Positions 41,234 to 49,023 of a DNA stretch of 64,000 nucleotides are shown piece by piece. The stretch covers positions 1-64,000 of the forward strand of contig CAJUDY010000013.1 of NCBI GenBank assembly GCA_910584945.1, given 5' to 3'. Origin of the DNA: an uncultured Lachnospiraceae bacterium (GTDB taxonomy: Bacteria; Bacillota; Clostridia; Lachnospirales; Lachnospiraceae). Each line of letters starts with the position of its first letter. Position 1 is the stretch's first letter. Below the pieces are notes generated by a model. The model was given only the letters and a program-made list of their open reading frames with translations, was not told where the DNA came from and made no database searches. Both the position numbers and the translations under genes were made by a program.

Positions 41234-42034
41234 ATGGCAGCAGGACAAAGGAGAAGACGGATATCGGGTAAAAAGAAAAGGTGGAGGCGCAGAAAACGGA
41301 TCATAAAAGCCTGGTGCGCACGGATATTAGTTTTAGCGGTTTTGCTGCTGATCATTTTTTTGGTGGTCCGCAGTGCTCTGTGGGTGTGGGGACGGATGAA
41401 CGGTTCGGAAGAGGCCTTTGTGGGAGCCAGAATCATTGAGGACCTGGGTTTTGAGAAGGACGACCGGGTGGTGATCGTGCTGGACGCCGGCCACGGGGGC
41501 AGGGATCAGGGAACCAGCTCCGGGGATATTCTGGAAAAAGAGATTAATCTAAGGGTGGCGGAGCGTCTGGAAAAGGTGCTGAAAGAGCAGGATGTGAAAG
41601 TGCTTCTGACCAGGACAGATGATACAAAAGTAGGACTGGAAGACCGGGCAAAGTACGCCAATGAACAGGAGGCGGACATCTTCGTGAGCATCCACTGCAA
41701 CTACTGCGAGGAGGACGCCGGGGTGAACGGTCTGGAGTGCTATTACCGGGAGGACAGCGAGGAAGGAAAGACGCTGGCGGAGCAGATCATCGAAGGAATC
41801 TCCGCAGATGACGCCATTGCCTGCCGCGGTACCAGGACGGCGAACTTCCGGGTGCTGACGAAGACCGATATGCCGGCGGTTCTGGTGGAGATCGGATACC
41901 TCTCCAATCAGGGTGAGCGCGGGAAGCTCACCGATGAGTCTTATCAGGAGCTTTTGGCCGGGCGTCTGGCTGATGGGATTCTCTCCTTCAAAGAATGCCT
42001 GGAGACTCCGGAAGAATCGGATGAACAAAACTAA
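41234..42034 (+). CDS. membrane-anchored N-acetylmuramoyl-L-alanine amidase
   Basis: A 266-residue protein. A strongly basic N-terminus is followed by one span (about residues 31-53). The amidase_3 domain (residues about 80-255) has the zinc histidine in DAGHGG, the glutamate in EKEINL, the second histidine in SIHCNY and the catalytic glutamate in VEIGYLSN. It cuts the stem peptide from peptidoglycan outside the cell. It stands alone, divergent from the sigma factor. Confidence 0.9.
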   Translation: MAAGQRRRRISGKKKRWRRRKRIIKAWCARILVLAVLLLIIFLVVRSALWVWGRMNGSEEAFVGARIIEDLGFEKDDRVVIVLDAGHGGRDQGTSSGDILEKEINLRVAERLEKVLKEQDVKVLLTRTDDTKVGLEDRAKYANEQEADIFVSIHCNYCEEDAGVNGLECYYREDSEEGKTLAEQIIEGISADDAIACRGTRTANFRVLTKTDMPAVLVEIGYLSNQGERGKLTDESYQELLAGRLADGILSFKECLETPEESDEQN

Positions 42035-42192
42035 TCAACAAGATGAAAAAAATACATTTAAAATTCACAGAGACGAAAAATTTTTCAGAAATTGAATAAT
42101 CATGCGAAAAATATTGCATAATCAAAAGATTCGTAATAAAATGTTAGCGTTATAATGTAAATATGGACTAAAAACTGAGGAGAATGACAAAA

Positions 42193-43527
42193 ATGAGTTA
42201 TGTTGATGAAGTACTCGCAAGAGTCAAAGAAAAGAATGCATCGGAGCCGGAATTTCTGCAGGCAGTGGAAGAAGTGCTGGATTCCTTAAGACCGGTTATT
42301 GAGGCGAATGAGGAGAAGTATCGCAGAGAGGCGCTGCTGGAGAGACTGACGGAGCCGGACCGCCAGATCAAGTTCCGGGTTCCGTGGGTGGATGATAAAG
42401 GACAGGTGCAGGTGAATACCGGATACCGTGTACAGTTCAACAATGCCATCGGACCCTACAAGGGAGGTTTAAGACTTCATCCGTCGGTGAATGTGGGCAT
42501 CATCAAGTTCCTGGGCTTTGAGCAGATTTTCAAGAATTCCCTGACCGGGCTTCCCATCGGCGGCGGCAAGGGCGGTTCGGACTTTGATCCCAAGGGCAAA
42601 TCGGACCGGGAAGTGATGGCGTTCTGCCAGAGCTTTATCACGGAGCTTTACAAGTACATCGGCGCGGATGTGGACGTACCGGCAGGCGATATCGGCACCG
42701 GCGCAAGAGAGATCGGCTATATGTATGGACAGTACAAGAGACTGACCGGGTTGTATGAAGGCGTGCTGACCGGCAAGGGTTTAAGCTTTGGCGGATCTTT
42801 GGCCCGTACGGAAGCGACCGGCTACGGACTTCTCTACATCACCCGGGAATTGATGAAGTGCCACGGTATGGATATGAAAGATAAGGTTTGCTGCGTGTCC
42901 GGTTCTGGCAATGTGGCGATCTACGCCACCGAGAAAGCTCAGCAGATGGGCGCGAAAGTGGTGACCGTATCCGACTCCACCGGATGGATCTATGATCCCA
43001 ACGGCATCGATGTGGCGCTTCTCAAGGAAGTGAAGGAAGTGAAGCGTGCCCGCCTGACCGAGTACGCGGCTGCAAGACCGGGCGCTGAGTATCACGAGGG
43101 CCGGGGCGTATGGCAGATCAAATGCGACATTGCGCTCCCCTGCGCGACCCAGAACGAGCTTCACCTGGAGGATGCTAAGCAGCTGGTGGCAAACGGCTGT
43201 AAGGCAGTCTGCGAGGGCGCGAATATGCCCACCACCCTGGACGCGACCAAGTATCTGCAGGACAACGGCGTTCTGTTCATCTGCGGCAAGGCTTCCAACG
43301 CAGGCGGCGTGGCGACCTCCGCTCTGGAGATGACCCAGAACAGCGAGCGCTTGAGCTGGACCTTTGAGGAAGTGGATGCGAAGCTGGAGCAGATCATGGT
43401 CAATATTTATCACAACATCGACGACGCAGCAAAGCGCTATGGGATGGAAGGCAACTATGTGGCCGGCGCGAATATTGCGGGCTTTGAGAAAGTGGCCAAC
43501 GCCATGCTGGCGCAGGGCGTCTGCTGA
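42193..43527 (+). CDS. gdhA: glutamate dehydrogenase
   Basis: A 444-residue hexameric glutamate dehydrogenase at normal length. Motifs visible are the substrate-binding GGLRLHPSVN and the catalytic lysine in GGGKGGSDFDPKGKS, with the NAD(P) domain from about residue 200 (GSGNVAIYATEKA). It interconverts glutamate and 2-oxoglutarate plus ammonia. The serine after the nucleotide strand (VSDSTG) fits NADP use. ATG 42193 is favoured because GAGGAG lies 10 nt upstream; ATG 42184 is too near the SD. Confidence 0.94.
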   Translation: MSYVDEVLARVKEKNASEPEFLQAVEEVLDSLRPVIEANEEKYRREALLERLTEPDRQIKFRVPWVDDKGQVQVNTGYRVQFNNAIGPYKGGLRLHPSVNVGIIKFLGFEQIFKNSLTGLPIGGGKGGSDFDPKGKSDREVMAFCQSFITELYKYIGADVDVPAGDIGTGAREIGYMYGQYKRLTGLYEGVLTGKGLSFGGSLARTEATGYGLLYITRELMKCHGMDMKDKVCCVSGSGNVAIYATEKAQQMGAKVVTVSDSTGWIYDPNGIDVALLKEVKEVKRARLTEYAAARPGAEYHEGRGVWQIKCDIALPCATQNELHLEDAKQLVANGCKAVCEGANMPTTLDATKYLQDNGVLFICGKASNAGGVATSALEMTQNSERLSWTFEEVDAKLEQIMVNIYHNIDDAAKRYGMEGNYVAGANIAGFEKVANAMLAQGVC

Positions 43528-43540
43528 TCACGTGGAAAAA

Positions 43541-43566
43541 GGGGCTGTCGGGAAAGAGACAGCCCC
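43541..43566. terminator. bidirectional terminator between gdhA and cotJC
   Basis: A perfect GGGGCTGTC / GACAGCCCC stem (43541-43549 with 43558-43566). On the minus side five T follow, serving cotJC. Confidence 0.82.
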
Positions 43567-43590
43567 TTCGTCATTGGTTTCCGCCGGGGA

Positions 43591-44187
43591 TTACCGGTCG
43601 AACTCCGGATTGACCCAGTAGTAATTTTTCTGGTTCATCTTTTCCTTGGTCATCTCCAGTGCTTCTCCGAACCGTTGAAAATGGACCACTTCTCGGGCTC
43701 TTAAAAACTTCAGCGGCGTCCGCACATCCGGGTCGTCGATGACTCGTAAAAGATTGTCGTAGACCGTGCGTGCTTTCTGCTCCGCCGCCAGGTCTTCAAA
43801 CAGATCGGCAAATACATCTCCTTTGGACTGGAACTCCAGGGCGGTAAAGGGGACTCCGGCCGCGGCCTGGGGCCACAGTCCCTTGGTGTGGTCGATATAG
43901 TAGGCGTCAAAACCGGCGGTTTTGACCTGCTCTTCGTTCAGATCCCGGGTCAGCTGATAGACGATGGCGCAGATGATCTCCAGGTGATTCAACTCTTCCG
44001 TTCCGATGTCCGTCAGAAGGCCGCCCACCTGCTTGACCGGCATGGTATAGCGCTGGGACAGATACCGCATGCTGGCGGACAGCTCTCCGTCCGGTCCGCC
44101 GTACTGACTGATGATCAGTTTGGCCATATCCGGGTTGGTGTTTTTGATTTTTACAGGGAACTGCAGTCGTTTTTCGTAGGCAAACAT
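43591..44187 (-). CDS. cotJC: spore coat protein CotJC (manganese-catalase fold)
   Basis: A 198-residue protein of the manganese catalase family. The start is ATG 44187. Metal ligand positions are suggested by the Glu/His in GTEELNHLEIICAIVYQL and EVVHFQRFGEAL. CotJC forms part of the inner spore coat in Bacillus and Clostridium. It shares TGATG with the upstream CotJA-CotJB gene, so the two are translated together. Confidence 0.92.
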   Translation of the reverse strand: MFAYEKRLQFPVKIKNTNPDMAKLIISQYGGPDGELSASMRYLSQRYTMPVKQVGGLLTDIGTEELNHLEIICAIVYQLTRDLNEEQVKTAGFDAYYIDHTKGLWPQAAAGVPFTALEFQSKGDVFADLFEDLAAEQKARTVYDNLLRVIDDPDVRTPLKFLRAREVVHFQRFGEALEMTKEKMNQKNYYWVNPEFDR

Positions 44188-44657
44188 CAGACACACGCTC
44201 CTTCCCAGGGCATCGGCCCTTCTGGCCATCGGTATTCGTTCTGATCCAGTTCCCCGGTGATCATGGAAAGCTGGGTCAGGGGCTCAAAATCTCTGGCGTA
44301 GTCGGCCAGCAGATGCAGCCGTTCCTCGGCCAGCTGACAGAACAGGGAGAGGCCTTCGCTGCAGTCCGGATGGGTATCCAGATAGAGAGTCAGGTCGTTG
44401 ACGGCGAAGCTGACTTCCATCAGACGGTTCATGGCCGCCTCTCTTTTCTGCTGCTGCGGGTCCTCCGCGCCGCTTGCCGGTTTCAGAGCACTTTCGCCCA
44501 GAGGAGCCTTAAAAAAAGTAAGGTTCAGGCAGGGAAAGATGGTTCCCTCCTTCAGGGCGGTGGACAGATCATAGGGTTCGCACCACTGTTGCTTTGGGAC
44601 CGATGCCATGGCCAGATGCTCCGGGCAGCCGCACTGATTGTTTGATTCTGATATCAT
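44187..44657 (-). CDS. CotJA-CotJB fusion spore coat protein
   Basis: A 156-residue single reading frame that joins two normally separate proteins. Residues about 15-50 match CotJA (VPKQQWCEPYDLSTALKEGTIFPCLNLTFF). Residues about 72-156 match CotJB (MNRLMEVSFAVNDLTLYLDTHPDCSEGLSLF, ending in WPEGPMPWE). A 20-residue Gln/Lys/Ala-rich linker connects them. The start at 44657 has GGAGG about 12 nt upstream; the longer frame is not supported. Its TGA overlaps the ATG of cotJC. Confidence 0.8.
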   Translation of the reverse strand: MISESNNQCGCPEHLAMASVPKQQWCEPYDLSTALKEGTIFPCLNLTFFKAPLGESALKPASGAEDPQQQKREAAMNRLMEVSFAVNDLTLYLDTHPDCSEGLSLFCQLAEERLHLLADYARDFEPLTQLSMITGELDQNEYRWPEGPMPWEGACV

Positions 44658-44738
44658 AAAAATGAGATCCCTCCTTTGTAGAATGGCATTTATAAGGTTA
44701 TTATCCGGAAAAAAGAGCATGTTATAAGTGTAGATAAT

Positions 44739-44776
44739 GGAAAGCGCTTGACTTTTAATTCTTACATATGTAATAT
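44739..44776 (+). promoter_or_regulatory. PBP promoter with cre-like site
   Basis: TTGACT (44748-44753), 17 nt, TAATAT (44771-44776). The -35 overlaps GAAAGCGCTT, the core of a CcpA cre site (about 10 of 14 positions). Confidence 0.5.
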
Positions 44777-44851
44777 TAAAAATAAACAACATCCATATAG
44801 GATTCCCGGGGCAGGGGAATGTTCATGGAGAAGAGATGGACGGAGGTGCAT

Positions 44852-46981
44852 ATGAGGAGTCGGAGAGCGGGAAGACGAAGGAATAAAAGAGCCGGAAAGG
44901 AGAGGGCCTGGAAGATCCTGGCCGCATTGGCAGGGATTGCCGGATTGAGCGCGGGAGCGTTTTTGATCGTGCGCTGGAGGCAGGAGGCGGCTCTTCCGAA
45001 ACCTCCGGAGCTCCTTGGCGCCTATATGGCCTGTATTCCGGAGAAAGCCTATGACAGAATGTACGGGATGCTGGATTTGGAGCAGTCCGGAAATATCAGC
45101 CAGGCGGATTTTGTGGCGCGGAATTCGGCCATCTATGAGGGCGTCGAGGCGAAAAATTTTGAGGTCAGGGTTCTGGAGTATGAAGAAGAGCGGGGGGTTG
45201 TGACCTACGAGACCTCTTTTGACACGGCGGCCGGGCCGGTTTCCTTTGAAAATGAAGCGTATTTTACCAAGGGGGAGGAGGGATACCGTCTGGCCTGGGG
45301 AGACTATCTGATCTTTCCAGGGCTGGAAGCGGGAGACAAGGTGAGGGTGTCCACAGTCATGGCCGAGCGGGGCGAGATCCTGGATCGAAACGGCAAAGTG
45401 CTGGCGGGAAAGGGAACCGCTTCTTCCGTGGGAATTGTTCCCGGGAAGCTTGCGGACCGGGAGACAGCCGTTCAGGCGCTTTCGGAACTTTTGGAACTGG
45501 AACCGGAAGCCATCGAGAAAAAGCTGTCGGCCGGATGGGTCAAGGAGGATTCTTTTGTGCCCGTCAAGACCATTCCAAAAGTGGACGACATCGAATACCT
45601 GATTCCTCTGGAGCCGGATGAGGAGGTGGAGCGGGAAAAGGAGCGGCATGAACAGCTTCTTGAGATCCCCGGAGTGATGATCACGGACGCGGAGGTCCGG
45701 ACCTATCCCTTTGAAGAAGCCGCCGCCCATCTGACCGGCTATGTGCAGAATGTGACGGCAGAGGATCTGGAAGAACACGCGGGAGAGGGCTATACCGCGA
45801 ACAGCGTCATCGGCAGAGTCGGTATGGAAGGCCTGTTCGAGAAGGAACTCAAAGGGCAGAACGGCTGCAGAATCTATATCGCGGACCCGGAAGGGCAGGA
45901 GAAGGAGGAACTGGCAAACCGGGCGGTGGTACACGGACAAGACGTGAGGCTGACCGTCGACGCCTACCTGCAGAAGGCCCTGTATGAGCAGTTTCAGGAG
46001 GATAAGAGCTGCTCAGTGGCCATGAATCCCTCCACCGGAGAGGTGCTTGCCCTGGTCAGCACGCCTTCCTACGACAGCAACGACTTTATCCTGGGACTGT
46101 CCACCGGGAAGTGGACGGCCCTCAACGAGGATGAAGACCAGCCCTTATACAACCGCTTCCGCCAGGTGTGGTGTCCGGGCTCTTCCTTTAAGCCGGTGAC
46201 GGCGGCCATCGGCCTGGATTCCGGGACCATCGACCCGGAGGAGGATTACGGGCAGGAGGGCTTACGCTGGCAGAAGGATGCCTCCTGGGGTTCCTATTAT
46301 GTGACCACGCTCCATACCTATGATCCGGTGATCCTGGAGAACGCCCTGATCTATTCGGATAATATTTATTTTGCAAAAGCGGCGCTGAAGATCGGTCCCG
46401 GGAAGCTGAAGGACGCTCTGCTCCGGCTGGGATTCGGGGAGGAAGTGCCCTTTGAGATCCGTATGCAGAAGTCCTCCTACTCCAACACGGAGGAGATCGG
46501 GACGGAGATTCAGCTGGCGGACAGCGGCTACGGGCAGGGCCAGATTCTGGTGAATCCCCTGCATCTGGCCTGTATCTACACAGCCTTTGGCAACGGGGGC
46601 AGCGTGGTAAAGCCAACCCTGGTCTATCAGGAGGAAGGGGCGGTTTCCTGCTGGCTCCCCGGGGCCTTCTCTGAGGAGACTGCCGACCGGGTGCTGGAGG
46701 GCCTCAAAAAAGTGGTCAACGATCCCCACGGCACCGGTTACGGGGCTCATCTTGACGCCCTGACTCTGGCGGGAAAGACCGGGACGGCGGAGATCAAAGA
46801 CTCTAAGGAGGATACTTCCGGCACGGAGCTTGGGTGGTTCGCGGTGTTTTCTGCGGAGCCGACCGAGCGTCCGCTTCTGATCGTCAGTATGGTGGAGGAC
46901 GTCAAAGACCGGGGCGGAAGCGGCTATGTAGTGAAAAAAGACCGGGAAGTGCTGGCGGACTGGTTTGCCGGAAATGACTGA
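44852..46981 (+). CDS. class B penicillin-binding protein (MecA-N/NTF2 type)
   Basis: A 709-residue transpeptidase. One membrane span lies near residues 20-42. An NTF2-like domain follows (residues about 50-160), then a dimerisation domain, and a transpeptidase domain from about residue 370 with SxxK at S444-K447, SDN at 502-504 and KTG at 642-644. The domain order matches MecA/PBP3-like enzymes of Firmicutes that crosslink peptidoglycan outside the cell. Several starts are possible (44819, 44825, 44852); GGAGGT favours 44852. No resistance regulators (mecR/mecI) are present. Confidence 0.88.
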   Translation: MRSRRAGRRRNKRAGKERAWKILAALAGIAGLSAGAFLIVRWRQEAALPKPPELLGAYMACIPEKAYDRMYGMLDLEQSGNISQADFVARNSAIYEGVEAKNFEVRVLEYEEERGVVTYETSFDTAAGPVSFENEAYFTKGEEGYRLAWGDYLIFPGLEAGDKVRVSTVMAERGEILDRNGKVLAGKGTASSVGIVPGKLADRETAVQALSELLELEPEAIEKKLSAGWVKEDSFVPVKTIPKVDDIEYLIPLEPDEEVEREKERHEQLLEIPGVMITDAEVRTYPFEEAAAHLTGYVQNVTAEDLEEHAGEGYTANSVIGRVGMEGLFEKELKGQNGCRIYIADPEGQEKEELANRAVVHGQDVRLTVDAYLQKALYEQFQEDKSCSVAMNPSTGEVLALVSTPSYDSNDFILGLSTGKWTALNEDEDQPLYNRFRQVWCPGSSFKPVTAAIGLDSGTIDPEEDYGQEGLRWQKDASWGSYYVTTLHTYDPVILENALIYSDNIYFAKAALKIGPGKLKDALLRLGFGEEVPFEIRMQKSSYSNTEEIGTEIQLADSGYGQGQILVNPLHLACIYTAFGNGGSVVKPTLVYQEEGAVSCWLPGAFSEETADRVLEGLKKVVNDPHGTGYGAHLDALTLAGKTGTAEIKDSKEDTSGTELGWFAVFSAEPTERPLLIVSMVEDVKDRGGSGYVVKKDREVLADWFAGND

Positions 46982-47078
46982 CCGTCAGCATGCAAGTTTG
47001 ATGCAGTTCCGGGTTATACTATAAAGGAAGGACAGCAAAAAAGATCAGAAAGCGCTGTCGGAATGAGGTGGTTTAGAT

Positions 47079-48071
47079 ATGAAGCATAAAAAAAGAATCC
47101 AGAGACTGACCGGGCTTCTGGCCCTTGCGCTGGCGCTTATGCTGGCGGGATGCGAAGGTTCCTCTGTGCAGGATACCGAGGAACTTCCCCAGGAAGATAC
47201 CGGGGTGGAGGCGGGGACACTGCCCTCCGAAGTAGGGACCGAAGAGCAGGAGACGTCGCCGGAGGAAACAGAACCAGAGAAAGCGCCGGAGGAGACGGAG
47301 GCAGAGGAAGCCGACCAGGAAGAAGGACCGGAACAGGAGGCGGAGAAGAAGCAGCCGCCGGAAGGGTGGGAGCTGACGCTTGCGTCCGAGGACTGGGGCC
47401 TGTCCTTCGGAGAGTCCGGAACCCAGCCGGTGGGCAACGCTTCGGCGGAGGACCTGGCCTGGTATGACGCCTATTTTGTGGGGGATGACAGCGAGAAGGT
47501 GCTGTACCTCACCTTTGACTGCGGTTATGAGAACGGGAATACAGAGCCGATTTTGGACGCGCTGAAAAAACATGACGCGAAGGGCACTTTTTTCGTGGTG
47601 GGACATTTCCTGGAGACGGCGCCGGAGATGGCAAAGCGCATGGTGGAAGAAGGACATGCGGTGGGAAACCACACCTATCATCATCTGGACATGCCTACGA
47701 TCTCGGATCAGGAGACTTTCCGGAAGGAGATGGACGACGTGGCCAATCTGTTCCAGGAGATCACAGGGGAGGAACTTTCTCCCTACTATCGTCCGCCCCA
47801 GGGCAAATGCAATGTATCCAACTTAAAGATGGCCCAGGAGCTTGGCTACTGCACGATCTTCTGGAGCCTGGCTCATGTGGACTGGAATCAGGACAATCAG
47901 CCCAGCCATCAGGAGGCCCTGGATAAGCTGACCTCCAGAGTCCATCCCGGGGCCATTGTGCTTTTGCACAATACTTCCAAAACCAACGGAGAGATTCTGG
48001 ACGAGCTTCTGACCAAATGGGAAGAGATGGGTTATACGTTCCGTCCCCTTTCCGATCTGACCGGAAAGTAG
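47079..48071 (+). CDS. polysaccharide deacetylase, PdaA-like, lipoprotein
   Basis: A 330-residue lipoprotein with lipobox LAGC near residue 25. It has a strongly acidic linker to about residue 105. The NodB deacetylase domain has TFDCGYENG with the catalytic Asp, the metal motif HTYHH and RPPQGK, followed by a C-terminal LLHNT. The TFDxGYENG form is that of PdaA, which makes the muramic delta-lactam of spore cortex. The anchor and acidic linker place it outside the membrane. It follows the PBP gene by 97 nt. Confidence 0.88.
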   Translation: MKHKKRIQRLTGLLALALALMLAGCEGSSVQDTEELPQEDTGVEAGTLPSEVGTEEQETSPEETEPEKAPEETEAEEADQEEGPEQEAEKKQPPEGWELTLASEDWGLSFGESGTQPVGNASAEDLAWYDAYFVGDDSEKVLYLTFDCGYENGNTEPILDALKKHDAKGTFFVVGHFLETAPEMAKRMVEEGHAVGNHTYHHLDMPTISDQETFRKEMDDVANLFQEITGEELSPYYRPPQGKCNVSNLKMAQELGYCTIFWSLAHVDWNQDNQPSHQEALDKLTSRVHPGAIVLLHNTSKTNGEILDELLTKWEEMGYTFRPLSDLTGK

Positions 48072-48081
48072 AAGGAGTTCG

Positions 48082-48115
48082 GCGCTGTGAACGGCTTTTG
48101 GGCCGTAAACAGCGC
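48082..48115. terminator. hairpin between pdaA-like and DeoR genes
   Basis: GCGCTGT pairs with ACAGCGC with an inner ACGGC/GCCGT pair. There is no T run, so it may be a weak terminator for the convergent genes. Confidence 0.5.
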
Positions 48116-48119
48116 TGGT

Positions 48120-48866
48120 TTAGTCTGCGATGGTCAGGTTTGGCAGATTTCGGTAACTTTCATCCGGTATCCGGTCCGTGATCACCCGGGCGCTGTCAAA
48201 CTCTCCAAAACAGACCGGAGTGGTCTGATGGAATTTACTGTGGTCGCACAGGACGTAAGGCGCCCGGCAGTGCTTCATGGCGCATTCTTTGATCATAGCT
48301 TCATTGATGTCCGGAGTGGTAAATCCGAACTGACGGCTGACGGCGTTGGCGCCGAAAAAGCCTTTGGTGAAATGATATTTTTGAAGAGTTACAAAAGCTT
48401 CGTTGCCTACGATGGCCTCGGTGGAATTCTTCAGTTCGCCGCCGATTAAGATGACCCGGAACCCGTGCTCTGCAAGCTTCAGGGCATGGGATACGGCGTT
48501 GGTCACAAAGGAGGCTTTATATTCGATCAGATAGGGAATCAGGCTTCCAGTGGTGGTTCCGGCGTCCAGATAGATAAAGTCGTCCGGGGCCACCAGAGTG
48601 GCGGCGTATCTGCCAATGCGCATCTTTTCCTCCCGGTGCAGTTCCATGCGCAGCGCCACCTTTTCTTCCCGAGTGCTGAGGCTCTTTTCTTTTTGCACCG
48701 CTCCTCCGAATACCTTGGTCAGCATTCCTCTTTGATCCAGGACGTTCAGATCCCGCCGGATCGTGGATTCAGACGCCTGAAAGCGTTCCGTCAGTTCCTG
48801 AACCGTCACACTTCCCTGTTGGCCCAACAGGGCTAATATCTCTTCCTGTCTCTTTTCTGTCAGCAT
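48120..48866 (-). CDS. DeoR/GlpR family transcriptional regulator
   Basis: A 248-residue regulator. The N-terminal winged helix (LTEKRQEEILALLGQQGSVTVQELTERFQASESTIRRDLNVLDQRG) and the sensor domain with DAGTTTG (residue about 95), GGELKN and CDHSKF match the DeoR family. It may control the neighbouring kinase fusion or the fructose genes further downstream. The SD GGAGGG is 26 nt from the ATG, separated by a perfect hairpin. Confidence 0.85.
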   Translation of the reverse strand: MLTEKRQEEILALLGQQGSVTVQELTERFQASESTIRRDLNVLDQRGMLTKVFGGAVQKEKSLSTREEKVALRMELHREEKMRIGRYAATLVAPDDFIYLDAGTTTGSLIPYLIEYKASFVTNAVSHALKLAEHGFRVILIGGELKNSTEAIVGNEAFVTLQKYHFTKGFFGANAVSRQFGFTTPDINEAMIKECAMKHCRAPYVLCDHSKFHQTTPVCFGEFDSARVITDRIPDESYRNLPNLTIAD

Positions 48867-48873
48867 AATTTCT

Positions 48874-48896
48874 GCCAGGATTCCCTGGCGTCCCTC
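48874..48896 (-). promoter_or_regulatory. hairpin between SD and start codon
   Basis: On the minus strand GGAGGG (48891-48896) is followed by GCCAGG-GAAT-CCTGGC (48874-48889) and then seven bases to the ATG. Folding reduces the effective spacing to about 10 nt. No other SD is visible. Confidence 0.6.
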
Positions 48897-48943
48897 CTTA
48901 CGGATTCATGATTTCCCTTCTATTTTAATCGGTATTTTCCGGC

Positions 48944-48971
48944 TTGACAATCCTAATTTCTTTTTTACATT
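48944..48971 (+). promoter_or_regulatory. promoter of the fusion kinase
   Basis: A perfect TTGACA (48944-48949), 16 nt, TACATT (48966-48971). Confidence 0.6.
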
Positions 48972-49023
48972 GAAACATGAGAAAAAAGATGGTACATTGA
49001 AGAAAAAAGATCGGAGGAGATCA

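Noticed and set aside
44852..46981. Acquired beta-lactam resistance (mecA)
   Set aside because: The domain order is shared by many native Firmicutes PBPs, and no mec regulators or mobile genes are present.
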